Positions 1 through 6,214 are shown, counted from the first letter of the stretch. The stretch is 8,106 bases of DNA from Niveispirillum sp. (GCA_016463045.1 JAEMSB010000191.1:1-8106); one strand, 5' to 3'. The notes: generated from the letters alone by a model not told the origin. A program made the numbers and translations.

Positions 1-1868
1 GAGGTATCGATCTCCATCAGGTCGGCAGCGCGGTCCAGGCAGGCGGCGCGGTGATCGGCACCCTCACGATCCCAAGCCTTCTGCGCGGCGGCGGACAGGG
101 ACAGGGCGCGTTCCACCGCTGCCTTATCGGCCAACACGACGGTACCTACGGTGCGGGCGCGGTTGGCCGGGTCGGTCACGGGCTGGGTGGGACCGGACAG
201 TTCGACACCGCCGACAATGGGGCAAGATGTCCAGTTGCGCGACAGGGAAGCCTGCATCTGCGCCGTCAGTTCGGCCACTTTCTCCGGGGCCGTCAGGTCG
301 AAGCCCTTGGAATTGGCACGCTCGGCACCATAGATGTCGGCGGGCGTGGGGATGCGCGGATGACGCAGCATGCCTTCTTTCTCCAGAAAAGCGGCCGGGT
401 CGGCAACCACGTCACTGACGGGCACGTCCGGGTCCATATAGGCGTTGACGAAATTGCTGTTCGCACCGTTTTCCAGCAGACGGCGTACCAGATAGGGCAG
501 CAGATCCTCATGGGTACCCACGGGCGCATAAATACGCACACGCGGGAATGCGGGCAGGACCTCGCGCGCTGCCGTGTACAGCAGCTCGCCCATGCCGTGC
601 AGGCGCTGGAACTCCAGATCGCGGTTATCGCCGGCCAGATGCAGGATGGCCGCGATGGTATAGGCATTGTGGGTGGCAAACTGCGGATAGATCGCGTCCT
701 TGGCCGCCAGCATCTTGCGCGCACAGACCAGATAGGACAGGTCCGTCGCCGCCTTGCGCGTGAAGACCGGATAATCCGGGTGGCTGGCGATCTGGGACAT
801 CTTGATCTCGGTATCCCAATAGGCGCCCTTGACCAGACGCACCATCAGGCGACGGCCAGCGGCACGGGCCAGATCAACCAGCCAGTCGACCAGCAGATGC
901 GTGCGCTTGGAATAAGCCTGGATGGCCAGACCCAGGCCGTTCCACCCGGCTAGATCGGGGTCATGGGCCAGCGCCGCCAGGATATCCTGCGACAGTTCCA
1001 GACGGTCCGCCTCTTCGGCATCGATGGTCAGGTTGATGTCCCAGCGCTTGGCCTGTAGCGCCAGACCCTTCACGGCAGGCACCAGCTTCGCCATCACATC
1101 CGCATGCTGCGCCTGGACATAGCGCGGGTGCAGGGCCGACAGCTTGATCGACACGCCGGGGGCGGCCACGGGGCCACGGCCCGCGGCTTCCGCGCCTACG
1201 GCGTCAATGGCCTTCACATAGGCATCCAGGTACCGCGTCGCCTGTTCCCAGGTGCGGGCCCCTTCGCCCAGCATGTCATAGGAATGGACGGTGCCGCTGG
1301 GCCGGGCCTTGCGCGCCTCCGCCATGGCTTCCTTGATGGTGCGGCCCAGCACGAAATGCCCGCCCATGACGCGCATGGCCTGGCCCATGGCGGTACGGAT
1401 GACGCTTTCACCCGACCGGGCCACCATGCGCTTCAGGAAATTGCCGGCATCCCGCTCGCCACCGCGCTCCAGATCGGTGATCTTGCCCGTCAGCATCAGG
1501 CCCCAGGCGGCGGCATTCACAAAGGCGCTGTCGCTGCGGCCCAGATGGGCATCCCACTGACCCTGCGCGATCTTCTCGGCGATCAGACGGTCTGCCGTCT
1601 CCGGGTCGGCAATGCGCAGCAGGCATTCGGCAATGCACATCAGGGCAATGCCCTCATTATTCGACAGGCCGAATTCCTGCAGGAAATTATCCAGCGGCCC
1701 CAGTTCGCGCCGGCGCAGGCGCGCCGCCTCCACAATCGCCACCGCCCGGTCATGGATGCGCGTCCTCTCCGCCGGGGTCAGCCCATGGCTGCGCAGCAGG
1801 CCGGTGACGACAGTGACCTCATCGGCATGCTTGGCCTTGCGCAGGTCGTTCAGAACGGTGCCGGACAT
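1..1868 (-). CDS. putA: Bifunctional proline dehydrogenase / P5C dehydrogenase PutA (N-terminal ~622 codons, truncated by window edge)
   Basis: PutA oxidises proline to delta-1-pyrroline-5-carboxylate on FAD, then oxidises the hydrolysed semialdehyde to glutamate with NAD+. The minus-strand frame is open from the ATG at 1868 to the left edge. Visible signatures: NNEGIALMC near residue 69, SYDMLGEGA (196-204), GVSIKLSALHPRY (238-250), RLVKGAYWD (344-352), ATHNAY, then FQRLHGMGE, YAPVGTHEDLLPYLVRR with the substrate-binding Arg pair at 462-463, and HPRIPTPADIYGAER. The window ends early in the aldehyde dehydrogenase half (ADHRAACLDRAADLMEIDT). The start is supported by GGAG 8 nt upstream. The N-terminus has no ribbon-helix-helix domain: the Arg pair lies about 90 residues earlier than in E. 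coli PutA. The protein is therefore probably not its own repressor, which fits the divergent Lrp-type gene. Family identity is very secure; the C-terminal half is outside the window. Confidence 0.97.
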   Translation of the reverse strand, partial: MSGTVLNDLRKAKHADEVTVVTGLLRSHGLTPAERTRIHDRAVAIVEAARLRRRELGPLDNFLQEFGLSNNEGIALMCIAECLLRIADPETADRLIAEKIAQGQWDAHLGRSDSAFVNAAAWGLMLTGKITDLERGGERDAGNFLKRMVARSGESVIRTAMGQAMRVMGGHFVLGRTIKEAMAEARKARPSGTVHSYDMLGEGARTWEQATRYLDAYVKAIDAVGAEAAGRGPVAAPGVSIKLSALHPRYVQAQHADVMAKLVPAVKGLALQAKRWDINLTIDAEEADRLELSQDILAALAHDPDLAGWNGLGLAIQAYSKRTHLLVDWLVDLARAAGRRLMVRLVKGAYWDTEIKMSQIASHPDYPVFTRKAATDLSYLVCARKMLAAKDAIYPQFATHNAYTIAAILHLAGDNRDLEFQRLHGMGELLYTAAREVLPAFPRVRIYAPVGTHEDLLPYLVRRLLENGANSNFVNAYMDPDVPVSDVVADPAAFLEKEGMLRHPRIPTPADIYGAERANSKGFDLTAPEKVAELTAQMQASLSRNWTSCPIVGGVELSGPTQPVTDPANRARTVGTVVLADKAAVERALSLSAAAQKAWDREGADHRAACLDRAADLMEIDT

Positions 1869-2000
1869 CGCCGTAACTCCGAGAAACGCTGGTGTTTTGA
1901 ATTGCTCGGAGTATGGCAAATTCTTTGGACGATTTTTCTCCAAAGAAAGGGTTTTGACAGGATATCATCCGGCCAGATCGCGTTTTTGCCAGAGGATATA
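1869..2000. promoter_or_regulatory. putA-putR divergent intergenic control region
   Basis: This 132-bp gap separates two divergent genes and is visibly more AT-rich in its middle than the flanking coding DNA, as expected for a shared promoter region. It holds the ribosome binding site of putA (GGAG on the minus strand) and of putR (AGAGG, 1991-1995, 5 nt before the ATG). A TTGACA hexamer lies at 1954-1959 on the plus strand, but no good -10 hexamer follows at 16-18 nt, so it is not called as a promoter. The most striking element is the perfect inverted repeat listed separately. Confidence 0.75.
1921..1947. promoter_or_regulatory. Inverted repeat, candidate PutR (Lrp-family) operator
   Basis: TTCTTTGGA (1921-1929) is matched perfectly by its reverse complement TCCAAAGAA (1939-1947) across a 9-nt T-rich spacer. 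Lrp-family regulators bind dyad sites with AT-rich centres, often several on one face of the helix, and divergently transcribed putR/putA pairs are usually controlled from the shared gap. The repeat sits mid-gap, about 53 bp from each start codon. Its role as operator is inferred from position and symmetry. Confidence 0.55.
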
Positions 2001-2495
2001 ATGAGTACCGATTCCGCAGCTGCGAAGCTGGACCGTATCGACCAGAACATCCTGCGCATCCTGCAGGAAGATGGGCGTATCTCGAATGTAGAACTGGCGC
2101 GGCGGGTGAACCTCTCGCCCACGCCGTGTCTGGAGCGGGTGCGCCGGCTGGAGCGCGACGGCTTCATCCGCCAATATGTGGCCCTGCTGGACCCGGAACT
2201 GCTGGATCGCTCACTGGCGGCCTTCATCGAGGTACGCCTGGACCGCACCACCCCCGACGTCTTCCAAATCTTCGCCGACGCCGTCCGCCGGCTGGATGAG
2301 ATCCAGGAAGCCCATATGGTGGCCGGTGGCTTCGACTACCTGATCAAGGTCCGCGTCGCCGACATGGCCGCCTACCGCGCCTTCCTGGGCGACAAGCTTT
2401 CCTCCATCCAGGGGGTCGCCCAGACCCATACCTATATGGTGATGGAGGAGGTGAAGAACACACATGTGGTGCCGGTGCCGGTGCCGGGGCGGTAG
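2001..2495 (+). CDS. putR: Lrp/AsnC-family transcriptional regulator of proline catabolism (PutR-like)
   Basis: The 164-residue length is normal for the Lrp family. Residues 10-25 (LDRIDQNILRILQEDG) and the helix-turn-helix through residues ~29-56, containing LSPTPCLERVRRLERDGFI, match the Lrp N-terminal DNA-binding domain almost word for word. The C-terminal half (~70-154) is the RAM/AsnC ligand-binding and oligomerisation domain, with GGFDYLIKVRV and the ending TYMVMEEVKNT. The ATG at 2001 is preceded by AGAGG with a 5-nt gap and begins exactly where Lrp homology begins; the open frame extends further upstream but reads antisense to putA. Divergence from a putA lacking its own DNA-binding domain points to PutR, the proline-responsive putA activator known in alphaproteobacteria. 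Family is certain; the specific PutR role is inferred from context. The C-terminal tail (VVPVPVPGR) comes from a short tandem GCCGGT-type DNA repeat. Confidence 0.93.
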   Translation: MSTDSAAAKLDRIDQNILRILQEDGRISNVELARRVNLSPTPCLERVRRLERDGFIRQYVALLDPELLDRSLAAFIEVRLDRTTPDVFQIFADAVRRLDEIQEAHMVAGGFDYLIKVRVADMAAYRAFLGDKLSSIQGVAQTHTYMVMEEVKNTHVVPVPVPGR

Positions 2496-2760
2496 GGGGC
2501 ATTGTGTGGTGAGAGGCGATGTCGGGTGGAGCGCTGCTTTCTCGGGCGGCAGAGATGGGGCCGGAAGCGGACGGGCGGGTTTAGCACGGTAAATCCGGGA
2601 TTCCGGACATTCCTCCCCCGTCCGGCGATCTCCTCGGACACAGCTGTTCACCATGCAGTCTCTCTTCCACGGTCTTATGGTGACACCCTTTGGCACGTTT
2701 CACATATGCGGGTGCGGTGATTGGCAAGGGCGAAGCCCGGTTCCCTGGTTGACGGACCGT
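2496..2760. other. Intergenic region without a convincing gene
   Basis: The 265 bp between the convergent ends of putR and the TPR gene hold no open frame that resembles a known protein. A 6-bp stem hairpin is present (CCGGAC 2603-2608 with GTCCGG 2620-2625, 11-nt loop), but neither side is followed by a T-run, so it is not a clear intrinsic terminator. A short palindrome GACGG-A-CCGTC (2751-2761) touches the stop codon of the TPR gene. No tRNA, insertion sequence or integrase remnant was seen. Confidence 0.6.
2603..2625. terminator. Weak hairpin between convergent genes, possible terminator
   Basis: CCGGAC and GTCCGG form a perfect 6-bp GC-rich stem around an 11-nt loop, about 110 bp past the putR stop and 135 bp past the stop of the convergent TPR gene. 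Location between convergent genes suits a shared terminator, but no T-tract follows in either direction, so it may be incidental in high-GC DNA. Confidence 0.2.
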
Positions 2761-5244
2761 CTATTTGCCCGCCAACTTTCGCAAGGCTTCGTCTTTTTTC
2801 CAGCGGGAGGCTTTACCTAAGTATTCGTCTACTCTCTGTATTTCGTAGATCATGCGGTTGCTCTGGAACACACTCTTCGCACGGTAAAGTGCCATTATAC
2901 CGCTTACTTCCTGCTTGTAATCTTGAAACAGATACCCATTGTCGAACAGCGCCTTGCCAAGTTCGGCCTCTATTAGAGCATAATCTATCGGCGCTGCATT
3001 GCGAGGTAGGACTTCGAGTGCCTGTTGGAAACTGGCAATTGCCTGCAAGCGCGGTTCCTCTCCAGAGTGAATGCTCTGCAAACGAGCAAGGGCTATGAGC
3101 GCAGACCCATGTTTTTTTATCGTCATCGCCCAGGCAACGGGCTCAATATCGCGACTCTGCATCTTCAGCGCCTCCAAATGTGAGGCTGCCGCTCGCCTCA
3201 GCATTGTAATTGCTGTTGACTCTTGTTGGCGAGTTGCCAGGATTGAAATTACTGCTGACTCTTTCTGGTGAGTTGCCAAGACTTTTAGTACACTTCCAAG
3301 TGTGTTCTGCATTCTAGCCCATACCGTTGGCGTGGTGCTAGGTGACATTACCCCTAATGTTTCCTCGCAGACAGCGAGGGATTGTTCTAGCTTCTTCTTA
3401 CCCTCTTCTTTGCCCAAGTTTTCCCCTAGCGCGAGTAGTGCGTCACTAAGATTTGTCTGAGTGATAACCCAGTCATCAAACATGGTCTCGGGTGTTCTGA
3501 CCTTCAAAGCAGCATGGAACGCGGCAATAGCCTGCTCAAGGCTATCTCTTTCATCAATTTTTCCCTGCCGAACTGCTAGGCAAGTGAGCGCGCTACCCAA
3601 AGCATCCTGAATCTCTGCCCAAGCGGCTGGCGTACCATCCTGAGTACACACCTCCAGTGCCGCGCGAAACGCAGCAATCGCCTGCAGCAGTGGTTGCAGT
3701 ATTCCTGAATTTTCACCTTGTCCTTTTCCTAGTCTTAGAAGTAAAATGCCAAGATCGTGCTGTGCCTTAGCCCACGCCAGAGAATGTGGCGATAGTGTTG
3801 GTAGGATTCGTCGTTCCAAAATCTCGATACTTTCGATCAGTACATCTTGATCTGGGAAGAGGATATCGGCGTCATAGAGAGCTTGTACTTGCTTTCGCCA
3901 GATATCAACCGGCCACGCCGCCTCAGGTCTGATCAACCTGTCCGCCGCTAGGCCATACAATGTCGCAGCTTCACGCGGCTGGCCGCGTGCTTGAGCGATT
4001 GCAGCGCGAGCAATGTCAAGGCCGGTTAAGACTTCTAGATCACGCGCCGGATCGACATTCACTGTCTTTTGATAACATGCCAATGCCTGCGCGAGCCGAT
4101 TTTCAGCATCCACTAAGTCTATCATGCCATTGCGCGTCAACGCAGCCTCCGCAGCGATAACATCTATCGCGATTTCTGGGACATCTCTTGAAATTCGACG
4201 CAAGTGTTCTAATTCCTTATGAACTTCGGCCAGTTTCTCGCGCGCAAGAGGTAGATACTCCATTATTCTATCAGCAGGCACTTTCTTTCCTATTAAGCTA
4301 TGGAGCAGACCAAGAATGGCGGCGCGTTCCGCCTTCAGGATGCTGGACAGCTCTGCGATCTTCTGATTCGCTATTGTTTTGTCTTGACTGACCCATGCGA
4401 GGATGGAATCGACCTTTGCGTCGGTCCGTGTTGTAGTTTCCTTCATATGTATCGTTGTCGCCGCGATGTGATTGAGCTGCGACCTGACCTGCGCTAGCCC
4501 CTCATCCCATGCATTAGCCAGCTCCGTCAGCTGACATTTGCTGGCTTTCTCATCCAGTTTGGTAAGTATGTTTTCGGATATCGCCGCCGCTTGGTTAGAA
4601 TTGGTGATTACAGTCAGCGCAAGCTCCAACATAACTGCGCGGTTCGTCCGATCCTGGGTCAGGATAGCCTGGACAAAGTGGCCGCGATAGGCAGTAGACC
4701 AGCGATCTCCGTCGCGGAACCAAGCACGCAACCCCTCCGGTACGGTCAATACATCTGTGTTGACCCGAACGACCATGTAGCCCAAGAACACCGATGCCTC
4801 GTCCACGGTCGTACGGTGATAGAAAATTGCAGCGGTGTGCTTGGGCAGGTTTGGGATCAGGTCTAATAGGTCCCTTTCCAGAGCTTTGCTCGAATAGCCG
4901 ATCAGGTTCTCTGCGATGGCCCGCACTCGGTCGCAGACGAAGCGGTCCGTGGCTTTCGAATAGTCGGGAGAGCGGACATAGTCGTCTACTACATTGACGG
5001 CGGCCTTGCCTTGGGCTGCCAGCATTGCGCGCAGAATGTCCGCATTCGGGCCAAGGCGATAGCCGGTTAAGCGGTCGAGCACACCCTGGAAACTGTCCTC
5101 GATGGTCTGGCCGCGCGCATGACGGTGCCATTGGGACGCAAGGGCGTAGAGGCCGTTGACGACGACCCCCGCTAGCATGGCACCAGGCTGGAAGGCTTCC
5201 AGCCCCGCCGCTGCCAAAACTCCACCGCCGCCCGTATCCGCCAT
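2761..5244 (-). CDS. TPR-repeat protein with uncharacterised N-terminal domain and coiled-coil middle (possible accessory/defence protein)
   Basis: This 827-residue protein is not recognised as a named gene. Residues 1-~220 form an unrecognised domain with a mildly hydrophobic stretch at 21-37 (GAMLAGVVVNGLYALAS). Residues ~225-350 are helix-rich and charged, coiled-coil-like, ending in EYLPLAREKLAEVHKELEHLRR. Residues ~355-440 look like irregular TPRs (ARAAIAQARGQPREAATLYGLAADRL). Residues ~488-750 carry ~50-residue TPR-like units, each opening with a W at 491, 542, 592, 642 and 704 and containing a QAIAAFxAALEV-type second helix. Such arrays follow varied effector or nucleotide-binding domains in many alphaproteobacterial proteins. 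No P-loop, protease, nuclease or TIR motif was seen. The first in-frame ATG is at 5244, soon after a TAG stop, but has no good ribosome binding site; M23 (5178) is an alternative. GC is ~47-50% over much of the gene against ~65-70% in neighbours, suggesting horizontal gain. Function unknown. Confidence 0.85.
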   Translation of the reverse strand: MADTGGGGVLAAAGLEAFQPGAMLAGVVVNGLYALASQWHRHARGQTIEDSFQGVLDRLTGYRLGPNADILRAMLAAQGKAAVNVVDDYVRSPDYSKATDRFVCDRVRAIAENLIGYSSKALERDLLDLIPNLPKHTAAIFYHRTTVDEASVFLGYMVVRVNTDVLTVPEGLRAWFRDGDRWSTAYRGHFVQAILTQDRTNRAVMLELALTVITNSNQAAAISENILTKLDEKASKCQLTELANAWDEGLAQVRSQLNHIAATTIHMKETTTRTDAKVDSILAWVSQDKTIANQKIAELSSILKAERAAILGLLHSLIGKKVPADRIMEYLPLAREKLAEVHKELEHLRRISRDVPEIAIDVIAAEAALTRNGMIDLVDAENRLAQALACYQKTVNVDPARDLEVLTGLDIARAAIAQARGQPREAATLYGLAADRLIRPEAAWPVDIWRKQVQALYDADILFPDQDVLIESIEILERRILPTLSPHSLAWAKAQHDLGILLLRLGKGQGENSGILQPLLQAIAAFRAALEVCTQDGTPAAWAEIQDALGSALTCLAVRQGKIDERDSLEQAIAAFHAALKVRTPETMFDDWVITQTNLSDALLALGENLGKEEGKKKLEQSLAVCEETLGVMSPSTTPTVWARMQNTLGSVLKVLATHQKESAVISILATRQQESTAITMLRRAAASHLEALKMQSRDIEPVAWAMTIKKHGSALIALARLQSIHSGEEPRLQAIASFQQALEVLPRNAAPIDYALIEAELGKALFDNGYLFQDYKQEVSGIMALYRAKSVFQSNRMIYEIQRVDEYLGKASRWKKDEALRKLAGK
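3205..3282 (-). repeat. 39-bp tandem duplication inside the TPR gene
   Basis: Units 3205-3243 and 3244-3282 are adjacent and identical at 31 of 39 positions by hand alignment. They encode VLATHQKESAVIS (residues 655-667) and ILATRQQESTAIT (668-680). The in-frame duplication lengthens the spacing between the W residues of successive TPR units from ~50 to 62 residues. Confidence 0.85.
5186..5204. repeat. 19-bp perfect palindrome in the start region of the TPR gene
   Basis: GGCTGGAAG-G-CTTCCAGCC has 9-bp perfect arms around one central base. It covers codons ~14-20 if translation starts at 5244, but lies 8-26 bp upstream of M23 (ATG at 5178) if that is the true start. It could be an operator, an mRNA hairpin near the translation start, or a codon coincidence. 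Confidence 0.6.
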
Positions 5245-5294
5245 GGGCCAGCACCCGTCCTATAAGAAGAGGCGAAACCATTTTAACGGGAGCG

Positions 5295-5307
5295 AGTGTG
5301 CCACACT
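5295..5307. promoter_or_regulatory. 13-bp palindrome upstream of the TPR gene, possible operator
   Basis: AGTGTG-C-CACACT is a perfect dyad with 6-bp arms, 51-63 bp upstream of the ATG at 5244. The size and placement suit a dimeric repressor site, but no regulator gene in the window obviously matches it. Confidence 0.3.
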
Positions 5308-5426
5308 GATCTGGATAATTCATCAAGTTGACTCAGCCCTTCAGCTGGTACCTCGCTACATCCGCTTTCCTTCGCAACAACCATCTCCCCAAACGACTAT
5401 AATGGGGCGCAAAGCCGCCCCCCACC

Positions 5427-5458
5427 TTGACCCACTCCACCCCGGTCTATATCATGAT
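5427..5458 (+). promoter_or_regulatory. vapBC promoter with palindrome over the -10
   Basis: TTGACC (5427-5432) and TATCAT (5450-5455) are separated by 17 bp, close to the sigma70 consensus, with a predicted transcript start about 25-30 nt before vapB. The 8-bp palindrome ATCATGAT (5451-5458) overlaps the -10 element, where a VapB-type autorepressor would block transcription; ATCATGA recurs at 5486-5492 over the start codon. Repression by VapBC is inferred from family behaviour. Confidence 0.6.
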
Positions 5459-5488
5459 CTCTACCACCCACCAGCCGGGGAGACGATC

Positions 5489-5749
5489 ATGAGCCAGACA
5501 GCAAAGCTGTTCACCAATGGGCGCAGTCAGGCGGTGCGGTTGCCGGCGGCGTTTCGGTTTGAGGCGAAGGAAGTGTTTATCCGGCAGGACCCCGTCACGG
5601 GGGATGTGATCCTGTCGCGCAAGCCGGCGGATTGGGCGGGGTTTCTGGCCGCCCTGAAGGGTGCCGATATCCCGGATGATTTTCTGGCACCGGGGGAGCG
5701 CCAGCAAAAGCATCAGGACCGTGACCCGTTCGTGGTGCTGGACGATTGA
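5489..5749 (+). CDS. vapB: VapB/VagC-type antitoxin (AbrB-like swapped-hairpin DNA-binding protein)
   Basis: The 86-residue protein opens with AKLFTNGRSQAVRLPAAFRF (residues 5-24), the hallmark of the VapB/VagC branch of AbrB/SpoVT-fold antitoxins, followed by EVFIRQDPVTGDVILSRKP, which completes the swapped-hairpin DNA-binding domain. The acidic, less ordered tail (residues ~46-86) is the usual toxin-wrapping segment. It neutralises the PIN-domain RNase encoded immediately downstream and, in this family, represses its own operon alone or with toxin. The ATG at 5489 is chosen because GGGGAG lies 6 nt upstream, the family N-terminus begins here, and a promoter ends 33 bp before it; the frame stays open upstream without homology. 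GC content resembles the host genes, unlike the neighbouring TPR gene. Confidence 0.93.
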   Translation: MSQTAKLFTNGRSQAVRLPAAFRFEAKEVFIRQDPVTGDVILSRKPADWAGFLAALKGADIPDDFLAPGERQQKHQDRDPFVVLDD

Positions 5750-6147
5750 ACCGCTACATGCTGGACACCAACTCTGTCCGCCACCTGATCCGGGAACATC
5801 CGGTGGTGGTTCGCCGGGTTGTATCCGCCCCGATGACCGCCTTGTGCCTATCCGCCGTGACCGAGGCTGAATTGCGGTATGGGTTGGCCAAAAGGCCAGA
5901 GGCCACACGTCTGCACCGTGTGGTGGGGGAGTTGCTGCTGCGCCTGGATGTCCTGCCCTGGGATAGCGATGTGGCACGGATTTATGGTGAAACCCGCGCC
6001 GCGATGGAGCGACAGGGAAAGGTTCTGGCACCGCTGGACCTGATGATTGCGGCACACGCCATCGCCATGGGCTGCATCCTGGTCAGCAACGATCAGGCAT
6101 TCGCCCAGCTACCCGGTCTTGCCCTGGAAGACTGGATGACAGGTTGA
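5746..6147 (+). CDS. vapC: VapC toxin, PIN-domain ribonuclease
   Basis: The 133-residue length is typical for VapC. The PIN-domain acidic residues are in place: D7 in YMLDTNS, E42 in TEAELRYG, D98 in LAPLDLMIAAHA, and D116 in VSNDQAF. They bind Mg2+/Mn2+ for cleavage of RNA; VapC toxins cut tRNA or rRNA to stop translation, and the target here cannot be read from sequence. The chosen start is TTG at 5746, which overlaps the vapB TGA stop by four bases (TTGA) and gives the family-typical MNRYMLDTN start. ATG at 5758 is an alternative but would remove residues just before the catalytic Asp. No good ribosome binding site precedes TTG, so translation is probably coupled to vapB, keeping toxin below antitoxin. 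All active-site residues are intact, so the pair is probably functional. Confidence 0.93.
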   Translation: MNRYMLDTNSVRHLIREHPVVVRRVVSAPMTALCLSAVTEAELRYGLAKRPEATRLHRVVGELLLRLDVLPWDSDVARIYGETRAAMERQGKVLAPLDLMIAAHAIAMGCILVSNDQAFAQLPGLALEDWMTG

Positions 6148-6200
6148 TTGGTTGCGAACCCCTAGCCCCCCGCCGCTTCCCACTGTATCCTAACCGCCAA

Positions 6201-6214
6201 TGATAGCGCTAACC
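6201..6214. promoter_or_regulatory. LacI/GalR-family-like operator core upstream of the DUF1593 gene
   Basis: TGATAGCGCTAACC contains the perfect palindrome TAGCGCTA (6204-6211) with the central CG and partly symmetric flanks (G6202 pairs with C6213) typical of LacI/GalR-family operators. It is ~40 bp before the start codon, a suitable repressor position. No LacI-type gene lies in the window, so the regulator is unknown. Confidence 0.45.

Larger units (their letters stand above)
5245..5488. promoter_or_regulatory. Divergent intergenic region between the TPR gene and vapBC
   Basis: The 244-bp gap carries the vapBC promoter at its right end, a GC-rich hairpin (GGGGCG 5404-5409 with CGCCCC 5416-5421, 6-nt loop) and a 13-bp palindrome at 5295-5307. 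For the TPR gene, TATAGT-like (minus strand, 5401-5396) and TATAGG-like hexamers exist but have no good -35 partners, so its promoter was not assigned. No gene was found here. Confidence 0.6.

Noticed and set aside
51..953. 300-codon plus-strand open frame opposite putA
   Set aside because: It is the antisense shadow of a strongly matching putA reading frame in GC-rich DNA; its composition (many G, H, Q, R) and lack of homology-like motifs mark it as spurious.
1954..1959. TTGACA as a putR -35 element
   Set aside because: No acceptable -10 hexamer occurs 16-18 bp downstream, so no promoter is called.
1104..2000. Upstream in-frame extension of putR by ~299 codons
   Set aside because: The extension is antisense to putA and across the promoter gap; Lrp homology and a ribosome binding site begin at 2001.
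2496..2760. Possible small gene (72-codon plus-strand frame 2502-2720)
   Set aside because: Arg/Cys-rich translation without a ribosome binding site or recognisable motif.
2751..2761. GACGG-A-CCGTC palindrome at the TPR gene stop as an insertion-site or att remnant
   Set aside because: Only 5-bp arms and no matching copy was noticed at the other end of the AT-richer segment.
4595..5326. 243-codon minus-strand frame overlapping the TPR gene 5' end
   Set aside because: Alternative frame of the TPR gene in its GC-rich part; no recognisable domains, and the other frame continues into the clear TPR array.
5404..5421. GC-rich hairpin GGGGCG/CGCCCC as a terminator
   Set aside because: No T-tract follows on either strand and no gene ends nearby; it lies between divergent genes.
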